Source of the DNA: Cyanobacteria bacterium FACHB-471
GTDB taxonomy: Bacteria; Cyanobacteriota; Cyanobacteriia; Elainellales; Elainellaceae
Direction: 5' to 3'
Length of the DNA: 54,441 nt
Assembly (NCBI GenBank): GCA_014695345.1
Contig: JACJOC010000082.1
Coordinates: forward strand, 1-54,441
This document shows positions 17,928 to 27,187 of this stretch, in pieces. The translations under genes and the position numbers were made by a program. The notes under the pieces are model-generated. The model saw only the letters and a list, made by a program, of their open reading frames with translations. It did no database searches and was not told where the DNA came from. Position 1 is the first letter of the stretch; each line of letters starts with the position of its first letter.

Positions 17928-19148
17928 CTACGGGGACAATTCCGCTGAGGATGTTCCGACTTGGACTTGTTCGGTGAGTGATGTTCCGTTTACCGTAGAT
18001 CCTTCAGGTGACTGTGTCACCTCAGACTGTGTCGCTTCAGCAGATGGCTGTTTTGCTTCGGTAGGTGAGGAGTGCTGCTCATGATCAAGCAGCTTTACCG
18101 TGGTATTGCTTTTGGGTTCAGCGACCGGAACTTCATTGTTGCGCTGTGCCGCTCGGTTACTCAACGCAGTCAGCCAGGAAGGTGCCCAGGATGAGTGGCT
18201 ATCTCTGCCAAAGGCACGTTCTTGACCCATTCCACCAGAGCTAGGCAGTAACCGATTTGTCAGACTGAGCAGGTTTGCAGTGAGTCCTGGAAATAGTCCA
18301 GCAAATTTAGCAGAAAGCCAAGCCGGAAAAGGCACAATCACTTCTGCATCTCCCCGCTTGAGGGCTTTGATCGTTCGCTGAGCGACCTCTTCAGCACTGG
18401 CAGAAAGCAGTGGCAGTGAGTCACTAATACTAAACCAGGCAAACTCCTTGCGGTTCTGACCCTTCATGATGGCGTGATCAACCACACCCGTGTGAATGAA
18501 ACCAGGACAAACTGTTGTAACGGCAATTCCAGCGCTTGCCAGTTCGGTTTGCATTCCCTCTGATAGTCCGGTTAGAGCAAATTTGCTGGCGCAGTAAGCC
18601 ACCATGTGTGGGGACGCTACCTTGCCGCCAATAGAGGAGATATTTACAATCCTGCCCGCTTTGCGCTGACGCATCTCTGGCAGCACAGCATAACTGGTGT
18701 AAAGCGGTGCCCAAAAATGCAGCTTCATTGTATCGTCGTAGTCCTGCATGGTGAGGCTATCTAGCGGACCGACAATATCAGTTCCGGCGTTGTTGATTAG
18801 AATGTCGATCGCCCCAAACCGTTCCTTAACTTGCTGCACCATCTGCTCAACTTGAGTTTGATTGGTGACATCACACGTTACTGCCAAGACTTCCCCTTGC
18901 TTTAGTTCCGTTTGTGCCCGTTCTAGCTCGTCCTCATCTCGCGCACAGAGGGCAACTCGTGCCCCCGACTGGACAAGTTGACGCGCCATGACTAAACCTA
19001 ATCCGCGTGAACCTCCGGTTAACAAGACTGTTTTACCATTCAGGTCATAGCTGCGTTCACGCCACCACCGGTCTAGCGACACTGAGAAAAGGAGTGTGGC
19101 GATCGCCAAGACAACAAAAGTGAGTAAACCTTGATAAGTTAAATTCAT
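17928..19148 (-). CDS. membrane-anchored short-chain dehydrogenase/reductase
   Basis: The protein has 406 residues with an ATG start. An N-terminal hydrophobic segment (~6-27, TFVVLAIATLLFSVSL) anchors it. The SDR core (~35-285) shows the nucleotide-binding TGGSRGLG, NNAG at the fourth strand, the catalytic Ser in NISSIGG, and YCASK with the Tyr-Lys pair. Cofactor and substrate cannot be read off. After ~300 the tail becomes Ser/Thr/Glu/Gln-rich and low in complexity, longer than in ordinary ~250-residue SDRs. It lies 42 bp downstream of the ATP-grasp gene on the same strand, suggesting a two-gene operon. Confidence 0.9.
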   Translation of the reverse strand: MNLTYQGLLTFVVLAIATLLFSVSLDRWWRERSYDLNGKTVLLTGGSRGLGLVMARQLVQSGARVALCARDEDELERAQTELKQGEVLAVTCDVTNQTQVEQMVQQVKERFGAIDILINNAGTDIVGPLDSLTMQDYDDTMKLHFWAPLYTSYAVLPEMRQRKAGRIVNISSIGGKVASPHMVAYCASKFALTGLSEGMQTELASAGIAVTTVCPGFIHTGVVDHAIMKGQNRKEFAWFSISDSLPLLSASAEEVAQRTIKALKRGDAEVIVPFPAWLSAKFAGLFPGLTANLLSLTNRLLPSSGGMGQERAFGRDSHSSWAPSWLTALSNRAAQRNNEVPVAEPKSNTTVKLLDHEQHSSPTEAKQPSAEATQSEVTQSPEGSTVNGTSLTEQVQVGTSSAELSP

Positions 19149-19190
19149 TAATCAAAAATCCTGCGATTCAAGCGATTCAAAAGTGGTGTT

Positions 19191-20456
19191 TTAACTTGTT
19201 AAGCGCAATCCCTGATCGTGCAGGTTTTGCTCAATCTGCTGCATTTCCTTGAGCGTTTCTCCGGTGACAATGCCATAAATTTCGGTGTAAATTTTGCCGT
19301 ATTTCACCTTCTCCAAAGCTGAGAGAATCAGAAAATCCTTCCGCTCTAGCTGTGGTCTCAGTGTGGTGAGAATTTCGTCGAGAGTTCCTTCCATGCGGTA
19401 GTCACTGGAATATTTGGCGATCGCTTTATCCAGTTTCAACAGTTGATGGCGCTGCAAGCAAAGCGGCGTTGAACCATTGATGCGAAAATTGGCATCGATT
19501 CCATAAAGCTTTCCGTCTCGGTCTTCTAATATATCGAAGCCAATTACCCCGAAATATCCCTGTTGGTGAGCATATTGTCCTATCGCTGTAACCATTTCGG
19601 AGAACTTACTCATGTCGTCGGTGTAGTCGATTAACCCTCCTAAGTAGTTTCCTTCGGAGCTAACTAACTGCTGAGTTACACCAACTAACGAAATCTCACC
19701 TTGCTTATTCACATAGAACTGAGCACAGTAGTTGTTAACCTCATGCTTGACAAACTCCGAAACGATGATTGTCTTTAACAAGTTGATCGACAAGTACTTC
19801 TGCAATTCTTCCAGGCAATAGTTGAGATCGCTGTGACTGCGAATAATATAAGTTCCTTCACCCGAAAGCCCATGAGATGTCTTGATCAGGTAAGGAAACT
19901 GTTGGGGAAGCTGAATTTGATCCAGGCTAATCTGATCTAGCTCATAGGTTTGATAAGTCGGACAGGGAATCCCCAACTCAGAAAGCGCAGCTTTACTGAG
20001 CAGACGGTAATGAGTATCTGGGTTGACAGCGTGCTTTTCATGCGCCAGCCGATCAAACGGAAATAAGACAATCACCTGGTCAAGGCGATCGCCACTCAAC
20101 TCATCTAGATAAGTTGAGCAATCCATCATCTGCAAATGAGTATCATCAAAGCCGAAATGCTCTCGCCAGTATTGCATTAGCTGGTTTTGAGGGGGTCTGA
20201 TTGCCACACCCGTAAGAGTATTACCTAGGACTGCCAGGTTTTTCCAGGGTTCTTTCTGGCAAATTTTGTCAAAGGATGTCTTTGTGGCTTCACTGCTGCC
20301 ATCTTGCAGAAAGTATTTTTGCACGTTGGGATAAGCAGCCCAGCTTGCCGTTGCGGGATAGTTCAAAAGCAGCCCATAATACCTGTCACCAATGTCCTGA
20401 GCGAACAAATCAGAAAGGGAGTTTCCCTGAAAAAACTGAGTGAGTGGAGGAGTCAT
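19191..20456 (-). CDS. ATP-grasp domain protein
   Basis: The protein has 421 residues; ATG 20456 has GGAGG upstream. The N-terminal ~170 residues have no assignable fold (FPFDRLAHEKHAVNPDTHYRL precedes the core). The ATP-grasp part (~175-370) shows FPYLIKTSHGLSGEGTYIIR (nucleotide-binding lysine and glycine loop), VSEFVKHEVNNYCAQFYVN, and GVIGFDILEDRDGKLYGIDANFRING with the metal-binding acidic and Asn residues. Such enzymes join a carboxylate to an amine or thiol through an acyl phosphate; the substrates are unknown. It is the first gene of the pair with the SDR. Confidence 0.85.
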   Translation of the reverse strand: MTPPLTQFFQGNSLSDLFAQDIGDRYYGLLLNYPATASWAAYPNVQKYFLQDGSSEATKTSFDKICQKEPWKNLAVLGNTLTGVAIRPPQNQLMQYWREHFGFDDTHLQMMDCSTYLDELSGDRLDQVIVLFPFDRLAHEKHAVNPDTHYRLLSKAALSELGIPCPTYQTYELDQISLDQIQLPQQFPYLIKTSHGLSGEGTYIIRSHSDLNYCLEELQKYLSINLLKTIIVSEFVKHEVNNYCAQFYVNKQGEISLVGVTQQLVSSEGNYLGGLIDYTDDMSKFSEMVTAIGQYAHQQGYFGVIGFDILEDRDGKLYGIDANFRINGSTPLCLQRHQLLKLDKAIAKYSSDYRMEGTLDEILTTLRPQLERKDFLILSALEKVKYGKIYTEIYGIVTGETLKEMQQIEQNLHDQGLRLTS

Positions 20457-20626
20457 AACGGAAGAGTTAGGCGATCGCCAAATTTTGTCTTTGCGGCTAT
20501 TAGTCTAGAGGTGATTTAGTGCCTAATAGCGTAACGGCTGACTTTTCGGGATAACTCTACCGCAAGGACAACTCCTCTTTCTCTATAGATAGACCTTCTT
20601 TCTCAGTAGCGAGTTGCTATACCCAA

Positions 20627-21028
20627 TTATTTTTCATTTCTTTCTCCGATCGCTTCGACCAGTGCTGACTTCGTTCGCTCAATCAAAAGCCGAACCCGCT
20701 CCATCTGCGCTTCACTCGCTGCCCTCTGCCGGGGAGCCATTTCCGTTGTGTCAACCCTCAGCATTTGCTCATAAGAGCGAAATACCTGAAAAGCATAGCT
20801 TGCGATCGCAAGCTGCTCTTCAGACAAGATTTCTACACGTTCTACCAAGTCAGTACACGTTGCTGACAGCGGTAAGCCAAACACGTCAGTGTAAAGAGGC
20901 GGTACTGGGTTAGAGCATTTTCTTAAATCATCAAGTATGCCAACTGCTTCTTCCAACATCTGACCATCAAAGTCAGCCAAGGAATTGAGGAGAGACAGTA
21001 AGAGATAGTTAGATTTTCTTTGCTTCAA
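20627..21028 (-). CDS. small hypothetical protein
   Basis: The reading frame gives 133 residues from a TTG at 21028. The frame stays open upstream for about 14 codons without an ATG, so the start is unsure. The protein is helical and charged (SLADFDGQMLEEAVGILDDL; ERVRLLIERTKSALVEAIGE). I recognise no family. It lies between the ATP-grasp gene and tRNA-Asp, with no close neighbour in the same operon. Confidence 0.5.
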   Translation of the reverse strand: MKQRKSNYLLLSLLNSLADFDGQMLEEAVGILDDLRKCSNPVPPLYTDVFGLPLSATCTDLVERVEILSEEQLAIASYAFQVFRSYEQMLRVDTTEMAPRQRAASEAQMERVRLLIERTKSALVEAIGERNEK

Positions 21029-21182
21029 CTCGCAATCCCGGAATAACTTGCTCTTTTCAATTCTAGTAAAGAATGGAGCTCAAGCGGATGGATAAGAAAG
21101 CGACAAATAGTTTGTTACTAAGACTTTCGCGACACTAGCCTGTCATTGGTGACAGACTAGCGTCGCTGTACATTAGCTCTAC

Positions 21183-21255
21183 GGGACTGACGGGGCTCGA
21201 ACCCGCAACTTCCGCCGTGACAGGGCGGTGCTCTAACCAATTGAACTACAGTCCC
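21183..21255 (-). tRNA. tRNA-Asp (anticodon GTC)
   Basis: On the minus strand a 73-nt cloverleaf reads from GGGACTG (acceptor) through TAGTTCAATTGGTTAGAGC (D arm), CCGCC CTGTCAC GGCGG (anticodon arm, GTC) and GCGGG TTCGAGC CCCGT (T arm) to CAGTCCC. All stems pair. The 3' CCA is not encoded, as is common in cyanobacteria. Confidence 0.97.
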
Positions 21256-21480
21256 CCGTTAGGGGCAATATCTAGTGTGCCGAAAGAAGGCGGATTTGTC
21301 AAACAAAAATCGAAAATTTCTTTTGGACTTATTACCCAAACCATAAGCTTCCCATAGTCCAGCCTTTAGATGCGGGTGATATCTTCCTGAGCGGTAACCC
21401 GGTTTAAGCCTTCTAAACCTATACACCGCTAGCTTTTTCCATTTCCAGGAATAAAACTCTACCTCGTCAAGGAAGCTTTC

Positions 21481-24400
21481 ATGGTAAGTCCCGATACCGT
21501 TCGTTTTGCCCAGTTCAACGCCTCGCTGAATCGCAACAACGCAGGCGAACTGATCGCCGATTTGTCTACTACCAGCAATGCTCAGGCTAAGACCGTCGCA
21601 GAAATCATCCAGCGAATCAATCCGGATGTGCTGCTGATCAACGAGTTTGACTTTGATGAAAGCGGCACGGCTGCTGAGCTGTTTCAGCAAAACTATCTGG
21701 GTGTCAGCCAAAACGGAGTTGACCCGGTTGAATATCCCTATTACTACATCGCGCCTTCCAACACGGGCATTCCCTCTGGCTCTGATCTGAACAATGACGG
21801 CAGGGTGAGCGGGCCAGATGATGCCTTTGGGTTTGGCTTTTTTCCCGGTCAGTATGGCATGGTGGTTTATTCCAAGTACCCGATTGACACTGAGAATGTC
21901 CGCACCTTCCAAAATTTCCTGTGGAAAGACATGCCGGGGGCACTGCTGCCCGATGCCCCCAACACGCCGGAGGCAAACGACTGGTATTCGGCGGAAGAGT
22001 TAGCGGCATTCCGGCTCTCGTCCAAGAGTCACTGGGATATTCCGATTGAGGTGAATGGCGAAACGATTCACTTTCTCACCAGCCATCCTACACCACCCGT
22101 GTTTGACGGACCGGAAGACCGCAACGGTCGCCGCAACCACGACGAGATTCGCTTTTGGTCAGACTATATAACTCCAGGCGAAGGCGATTACATCTACGAC
22201 GATGCGGGCAATACTGGCGGCTTGGCGGATGGCTCCAAGTTTGTGATTGCGGGCGACCAGAATGCTGACCCCTTTGATGGCGACAGCGTTGAAGATGCCG
22301 TTCTCCAGTTGCTTAACAACCCGCTGATCAACACTAGCGTCACACCCAGCAGCGAGGGTGCAGTGGATGCATCAGAGCGTCAGGGCGGTGCAAACACGGC
22401 TCACATCAACAATCCGGCCTTTGACACGGCAGATTTTGCTGATACGACTCCGGGCAATCTGCGGGCTGACTATGTGTTGCCTTCCCAGAATTTGGAGATT
22501 ACCGACGCTCAGGTATTTTGGCCCACTAGCGATGATCCTCAATTTGGGTTGGTGGGCAATTTTCCGTTTCCTAGTTCTGACCATCGGCTGGTGTGGGTTG
22601 ACCTGGCAACGGAACCTGCGGCAGACCAGAATCGACAAACGGTGGCAGGGGTAGATTTCTTGGGAGAAGTGACGTTTCCAACCTCCCTCACCTTTGAGGG
22701 AACTCAGGTTGGCGGACTGTCAGGAATTGCCTATGACGCAGCTAACGACATTTACTACAGCATTGCGGACGATCGCAGCCAATTTAACCCAGCTCGGTTC
22801 TACACGCTGTCGATCGATCTCAACGATGGAGAACTGCAAGACGGCGATATTCGCTTTGAAGACGTAACCACTCTACTGGATGAGTCGGGTGAACCGTTTG
22901 CTGAACTTAGCCTTGACCCAGAGGGAATTGCCCTTTCCCCAGATGGCACTCTGTATGTCTCCTCCGAGGGTGACGCAACTCGACTGATTAGCCCGTTTGT
23001 GAATCAGTTTTCGCTGAATGGGGAGCAAATTGGGAAATTGGCGATCGCCGACAAATACTTCCCTACCGCCAATAACAGCAGCGGCATTCGCAACAACCTT
23101 GCTTTTGAAAGCGCCACCATTACCCCCGACGGTCGCTACCTCTACACCGCTACTGAAAATGCGCTCAACCAGGACGGACCAGCGGCAGACCTAGAGCAGG
23201 AAAGCGTTTCCCGCATCATCAAATATGACCTGCTCATTGGACAACCCGTGCAGGAGTTCGTTTATGAAGTTGATGCGGTCGCTGAAACGCCTGTTCCGGC
23301 AGATGCTTTCCGCACGAATGGTTTGGTTGAACTGCTGGCGATCGACAACAGCGGCACCTTGCTAGCCCTAGAGCGCTCCTTCTCCACAGGCGTAGGCAAC
23401 ACCGTCAAGCTCTATGAAATCAGCACTCAGGGCGCGCTGGATATTAGCGGCAGAGACAGCCTGCTATTTGAAGACGGCGTTGCTTTTGAGGTTGACCCAA
23501 CCGTTTCTAAGCGAGAACTGCTCGACTTTGCTGATTTCGGCATCACGCCAGACAACCTGGAAGGCTTGGCGCTAGGACCAAAGCTGGCAGATGGTCGCCA
23601 ATCGCTGATCGTGGTCAGTGACAACAACTTCAGCGACACTCAGGTGACACAGTTCATCGCCTTAAGCCTGGATTTGGACACGATTCCCGTCGTTGCGCCA
23701 ACGGTTGAAACGCCTCCTACCTTTGACATCGAGGAACCACCCAGCGGACCAGCTCTCTCCAGTGCAGACGATCCGGCGATTTACGTGCATCCAACCGACT
23801 CTTCGCTCAGTCTGGTGGTTACAGCGTTAAAAAATGGCGGCTTGCAGGTACACGACCTGAACGGGGAACTGCTGCAAACGATCGCTCCTGACTCTCCCGA
23901 AGACCTGCGCTACAACAACGTTGATACGCTGTATGGCTTCAATCTGGGTGGTGAAACGGTGGATCTGGTGGTTGCTAGCGATCGCCTCAACGACACCATA
24001 GCCATCTATCGCATCGATCCAGAAACCCGCCAGTTAACCAACATCACTGCTCCAGACATTCTGGAAACCCTCTTTGGCGTAGATGATGGCGAACAAACCG
24101 CTTACGGGGTAGCAAACTACATCAGTCCCATTACGGGCAAAGCCTACGCCTTCGTCACCCGGGCTGATGGCAACCAGATTGCTCAACTGGAACTGATCGA
24201 TAACGGTGAAGGACAAATTGATGCCCAAATCGTCCGAGTTCTGACCGTTCCCGTTCCCGCAGACGGAGAGCGAGAAGCGCTGACCGAAGGCGCAGTCGTC
24301 GATGCTGAACTGGGCTACCTCTACATCGGTCAGGAAGATGTTGGCATCTACAAATTCTCCGCAGAGCCAGAAGGTGGCGACGAAGGCGTACTGATCGACG

Positions 24401-25401
24401 CGGTAAAGCCAGAGGGCAAAGCTCTCGAAGCTGACGTAGAAGGATTAGCTCTCTACTACGGTGCAAACGGTACGGGCTATTTGATTGCCTCCAGCCAGGG
24501 CGACAGCACCTTTGCTGTTTATAGCCGCGAGGGCGACAACGCCTACCTGGGTAGCTTCATCGTGGGTGAAGCGAATGGTATCGACAGTGTAGACGGCAGC
24601 GACGGACTAGACGTAATTAACGTACCGCTTGGCCCCAACTTCCTCTCTGGGCTGCTGGTCGTCCACGATCAGCAAAACGAACCTGCCCTGATTGTTGAAG
24701 ATGATGGAGAACTGGTCAACGCCAGCGGCAACTTTAAGTTTGTCCCCTGGAAGAACGTTGCCAGTAGTTTCCCAAATCCTTTGGACATTGACACCAGCAG
24801 CTACAATCCACGCAACCCATCTGTCAGAACTCTCGTTGTCGGTACTCTTGGCGCAGAGACGCTGGTCGGCACTGCCGATGATGAAGTCCTCAACGGCTTT
24901 GGCGGGAACGACACGATCGCAGGTGGGCTAGGCAACGATATCGTTTATGGTGGTGCAGGCAATGATGTGTTGAGGGGCGATCGCAACCAGTCCAGCACGG
25001 GCGGCAACACAGGCGGCGACGACATTCTCTATGGCGGCACAGGCAATGACCGGATCGGCGGCAAAAGTGGCAACGACAGACTCTACGGCGAAGCAGGCAA
25101 TGATCATCTCTTTGGCGACAACGGCGACGACCTGCTGCGCGGTGGCTTGGGTAATGACAGATTAGTAGGTGGCAGAGGCAGCGACACCTTTGTTCTGGCA
25201 GCAGGCGAAGGAACCGACACGATCCGCGACTTCCAGGTTAGCGAAGACCGAATTGAACTGACAGAAGGTTTAACCTTCGGGCAGCTATCCGTGATTCAAT
25301 CGGGTCAAAACACTCGAATTCTGCTGGGCGAAGAAACTCTAGCAATTCTCCGACAGGTAAATGCAAGTACTCTGGTAGAGGCAGTTTTCACCACCATCTA
25401 A
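21481..25401 (+). CDS. EEP nuclease/phosphatase + esterase-like phytase + 3-phytase fusion with RTX tail
   Basis: The protein has 1306 residues; ATG 21481 has AAGGAAG upstream. Residues ~1-380 are an endonuclease/exonuclease/phosphatase domain: NPDVLLINEFDFDE, AGDQNADPFDGDS and the terminal PSSDHRLVWV. Residues ~390-740 resemble the esterase-like phytase domain, a beta-propeller (VGGLSGIAYDA, LDPEGIALSPDGTLYVSSEG). Residues ~745-1110 resemble BPP 3-phytase (SADDPAIYVHPTDSS, NNVDTLYGF, TEGAVVDAELGYLYIGQED). Residues ~1125-1230 are RTX calcium-binding nonapeptides (GGxGNDxLxGG), followed by a type I secretion tail. It is likely a secreted calcium-dependent enzyme releasing phosphate from phytate, nucleic acids or other organophosphates. 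No hlyBD or tolC genes are in view. Confidence 0.9.
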   Translation: MVSPDTVRFAQFNASLNRNNAGELIADLSTTSNAQAKTVAEIIQRINPDVLLINEFDFDESGTAAELFQQNYLGVSQNGVDPVEYPYYYIAPSNTGIPSGSDLNNDGRVSGPDDAFGFGFFPGQYGMVVYSKYPIDTENVRTFQNFLWKDMPGALLPDAPNTPEANDWYSAEELAAFRLSSKSHWDIPIEVNGETIHFLTSHPTPPVFDGPEDRNGRRNHDEIRFWSDYITPGEGDYIYDDAGNTGGLADGSKFVIAGDQNADPFDGDSVEDAVLQLLNNPLINTSVTPSSEGAVDASERQGGANTAHINNPAFDTADFADTTPGNLRADYVLPSQNLEITDAQVFWPTSDDPQFGLVGNFPFPSSDHRLVWVDLATEPAADQNRQTVAGVDFLGEVTFPTSLTFEGTQVGGLSGIAYDAANDIYYSIADDRSQFNPARFYTLSIDLNDGELQDGDIRFEDVTTLLDESGEPFAELSLDPEGIALSPDGTLYVSSEGDATRLISPFVNQFSLNGEQIGKLAIADKYFPTANNSSGIRNNLAFESATITPDGRYLYTATENALNQDGPAADLEQESVSRIIKYDLLIGQPVQEFVYEVDAVAETPVPADAFRTNGLVELLAIDNSGTLLALERSFSTGVGNTVKLYEISTQGALDISGRDSLLFEDGVAFEVDPTVSKRELLDFADFGITPDNLEGLALGPKLADGRQSLIVVSDNNFSDTQVTQFIALSLDLDTIPVVAPTVETPPTFDIEEPPSGPALSSADDPAIYVHPTDSSLSLVVTALKNGGLQVHDLNGELLQTIAPDSPEDLRYNNVDTLYGFNLGGETVDLVVASDRLNDTIAIYRIDPETRQLTNITAPDILETLFGVDDGEQTAYGVANYISPITGKAYAFVTRADGNQIAQLELIDNGEGQIDAQIVRVLTVPVPADGEREALTEGAVVDAELGYLYIGQEDVGIYKFSAEPEGGDEGVLIDAVKPEGKALEADVEGLALYYGANGTGYLIASSQGDSTFAVYSREGDNAYLGSFIVGEANGIDSVDGSDGLDVINVPLGPNFLSGLLVVHDQQNEPALIVEDDGELVNASGNFKFVPWKNVASSFPNPLDIDTSSYNPRNPSVRTLVVGTLGAETLVGTADDEVLNGFGGNDTIAGGLGNDIVYGGAGNDVLRGDRNQSSTGGNTGGDDILYGGTGNDRIGGKSGNDRLYGEAGNDHLFGDNGDDLLRGGLGNDRLVGGRGSDTFVLAAGEGTDTIRDFQVSEDRIELTEGLTFGQLSVIQSGQNTRILLGEETLAILRQVNASTLVEAVFTTI

Positions 25402-25414
25402 ATATCAATTCCAA

Positions 25415-25475
25415 AAGTTAGGGCTACAGATGGGAACGGGGTGCCTTTCCATCTATAGCCTCTTTTTAGAGAAAC
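25415..25475. repeat. hairpin repeat, family 2 (GGCTACAGATGG), downstream of phytase fusion
   Basis: Arms GGCTACAGATGG (25422-25433) and CCATCTATAGCC (25449-25460) surround GGAACGGGGTGCCTTT, with flanks ATTCCAAAAGTTAG and TCTTTTTAGAGAAAC. The same element in the opposite orientation lies at 33124-33205, behind the other RTX gene. On the plus strand TCTTTTT follows the stem, so it could act as a terminator. Confidence 0.8.
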
Positions 25476-25661
25476 GTTATAACGTTATTTGAACTTTGAA
25501 CTGGTGGTTTCTCGTTACCAAGCTCTGGCTGAGTGACGGCTGATAACAAGCTCCAGCTTCCAGTGGAAGTTGGAGCTTCTCCAGTTGTAGACAGGTCACA
25601 TAGAAGGTATGCAAGAATGAGCCACTGCTGATGGCAGAAGTTGCAGTTAGAAACAATCATC

Positions 25662-26165
25662 ATGGATTGGAAAACAACACTTTCATTTATCGTCAGCGCC
25701 ACACTCCTGATTCTATTGGGCGGTTGGCTGCTTGAGGCGAGTGTATTGCCCATTCCAACTGAACTCAATTACAGTGAGACAGAGCAGCACCTCATAAGGA
25801 TTTGGCTTCAGGCTGCGGTCGTGATTGGATTGATCCTGCCCGGAATTTCATTTTTGGCTCACCTGCGTCGCCCTAGAGCCAGATCAATCCTTGGGTTTTA
25901 TTTATTGGTTCTTATCATTCAAATTATCACTGAGCAAATTCTTACTGGCGTTTTTCCTTCTGGTCTATTACTTATTATTGGACCGCTCTACACCGCGTTT
26001 CGCGTTTGGCAACTATGGCAGGGGCAACAGCTGATGAGAGCGGATGCTGAAAAGAGGAGTAATCGCGATCGCGGACTACTTGCCTTGCTGTGGCTCATGC
26101 TGCTGTTTTGGTCAGCAAACCTAATCGTTCTTGGGGCAATTGGCTGGTCTCAATCTACTCGATAG
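25662..26165 (+). CDS. small polytopic membrane protein, unknown function
   Basis: The protein has 167 residues from ATG 25662; a TTG seven codons upstream extends the frame. About five hydrophobic segments are seen (TTLSFIVSATLLILLGGWLL, AAVVIGLILPGISFLAHL, GFYLLVLIIQIITEQIL, LLLIIGPLYTAF and the C-terminal LLWLMLLFWSANLIVLGA). No functional motif is visible. It stands alone between the phytase fusion and the decayed LuxR-type sequence. Confidence 0.65.
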   Translation: MDWKTTLSFIVSATLLILLGGWLLEASVLPIPTELNYSETEQHLIRIWLQAAVVIGLILPGISFLAHLRRPRARSILGFYLLVLIIQIITEQILTGVFPSGLLLIIGPLYTAFRVWQLWQGQQLMRADAEKRSNRDRGLLALLWLMLLFWSANLIVLGAIGWSQSTR

Positions 26166-26330
26166 ACTGAATTAGCGTGAATCACTTGGGCACGATGTCG
26201 TAGATTCAGGCGATTGAAAAGTGAGTTACATGAGTTTTTACCGTTCTTTCCGTAATGTAGAGCTGTTCAACAATTTCTCGATTCGTTGAACCGTTCTTGT
26301 GTATAGCTCCGATGCGCCGTGTGTCTCGTA
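26163..26330 (-). pseudogene. decayed LuxR-type HTH regulator fragment
   Basis: Reading the minus strand from about 26310 gives NGSTNREIVEQLYITERTVK followed by THVTH, the core of a LuxR/GerE DNA-binding domain. After THVTH a frameshift by one base is needed to continue as FNRLNLRHRAQVIHANSVYR, the usual end of such domains. The part before NGSTNRE is eroded and no receiver domain is left. It lies between the small membrane protein and the ABC ATPase gene, whose 5' end may overlap it. Confidence 0.75.
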
Positions 26331-26416
26331 ACGTTTACTTTGGCGATCGCCCTGCTCCTACCCAAATATGTCACCATTACCTCGTAGCTCGTCTACCGCT
26401 TCAACCGGTTCCTCGA

Positions 26417-27187
26417 ATGAAAATTGCCCTCAAACTAGTCACACTCAGCAAGCGCTATGGCACTCATGAAGCCGTCAATCGCCTCAGCTTACAGATTCCT
26501 CAAGGCTCTCTCTATGCCCTGCTAGGACCAAACGGCGCAGGCAAAACCACCACCTTGAGGATGGTTGCTGGACTGCTTCAACCAGACAGCGGCGATGTCC
26601 TGATTCAAGGACACAGCATCACCAAAAACCCCAGCGTTGCAAAGCGGGTTTTAGCGTACTTGCCAGATGAACCGCTGCTCTACGGCAAACTGCGTCCAAT
26701 GGAGTATCTAGAATTTGTGGCAGGTCTGTGGGGAATTCCTGCAGTACAGGCAGAAACTCGTGCCCAAGACTTGCTAAAACAGCTCAACCTGTGGGACGTG
26801 AGAGGCGACCTGAGTGAAACTTTCTCTCGCGGGATGAGACAAAAACTCAGTCTGGCGGGCGCATTCATTCACCAGCCACAACTCATCATTCTAGATGAAC
26901 CGCTGTCCGGGTTGGATGCTGCTGCTGCTCGCCTGGTCAAAGATATACTGGCAGACTATGTACGGCAGGGCAACACGGTTATTCTCACGACCCACATCAT
27001 GGAAATTGCCGAACGCATGGCTCAGCGGATTGGCATCATCAATCACGGACGGCTGATTGCAGAAGGCACTCTGGACGAACTGAGGATACAAAGCGGTGAA
27101 ACAGGTGGCACTCTAGAAACCGTCTTTTTAGATTTAACTCAGAGCCAAGACATTAACGACCCGCAACCAGAGGGGCAAAGAGGATGA
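26417..27187 (+). CDS. ABC transporter ATP-binding protein
   Basis: The protein has 256 residues if the start is ATG 26417 (MKIALKLVTLSKRYG), the usual N-terminus of the family. The frame is open 40 codons further upstream, but that part covers the decayed LuxR region and reads as non-protein. Walker A is GPNGAGKTT, the signature is TFSRGMRQKLSLAGA (degenerate, with FSRG for LSGG), Walker B is LIILDEPLSGLD, and the H loop is TTHIMEIAE. It is the CcmA/DrrA/NatA type of exporter ATPase. It overlaps the permease gene by the ATGA tetranucleotide at 27184-27187, so the two are translated together. Confidence 0.92.
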   Translation: MKIALKLVTLSKRYGTHEAVNRLSLQIPQGSLYALLGPNGAGKTTTLRMVAGLLQPDSGDVLIQGHSITKNPSVAKRVLAYLPDEPLLYGKLRPMEYLEFVAGLWGIPAVQAETRAQDLLKQLNLWDVRGDLSETFSRGMRQKLSLAGAFIHQPQLIILDEPLSGLDAAAARLVKDILADYVRQGNTVILTTHIMEIAERMAQRIGIINHGRLIAEGTLDELRIQSGETGGTLETVFLDLTQSQDINDPQPEGQRG

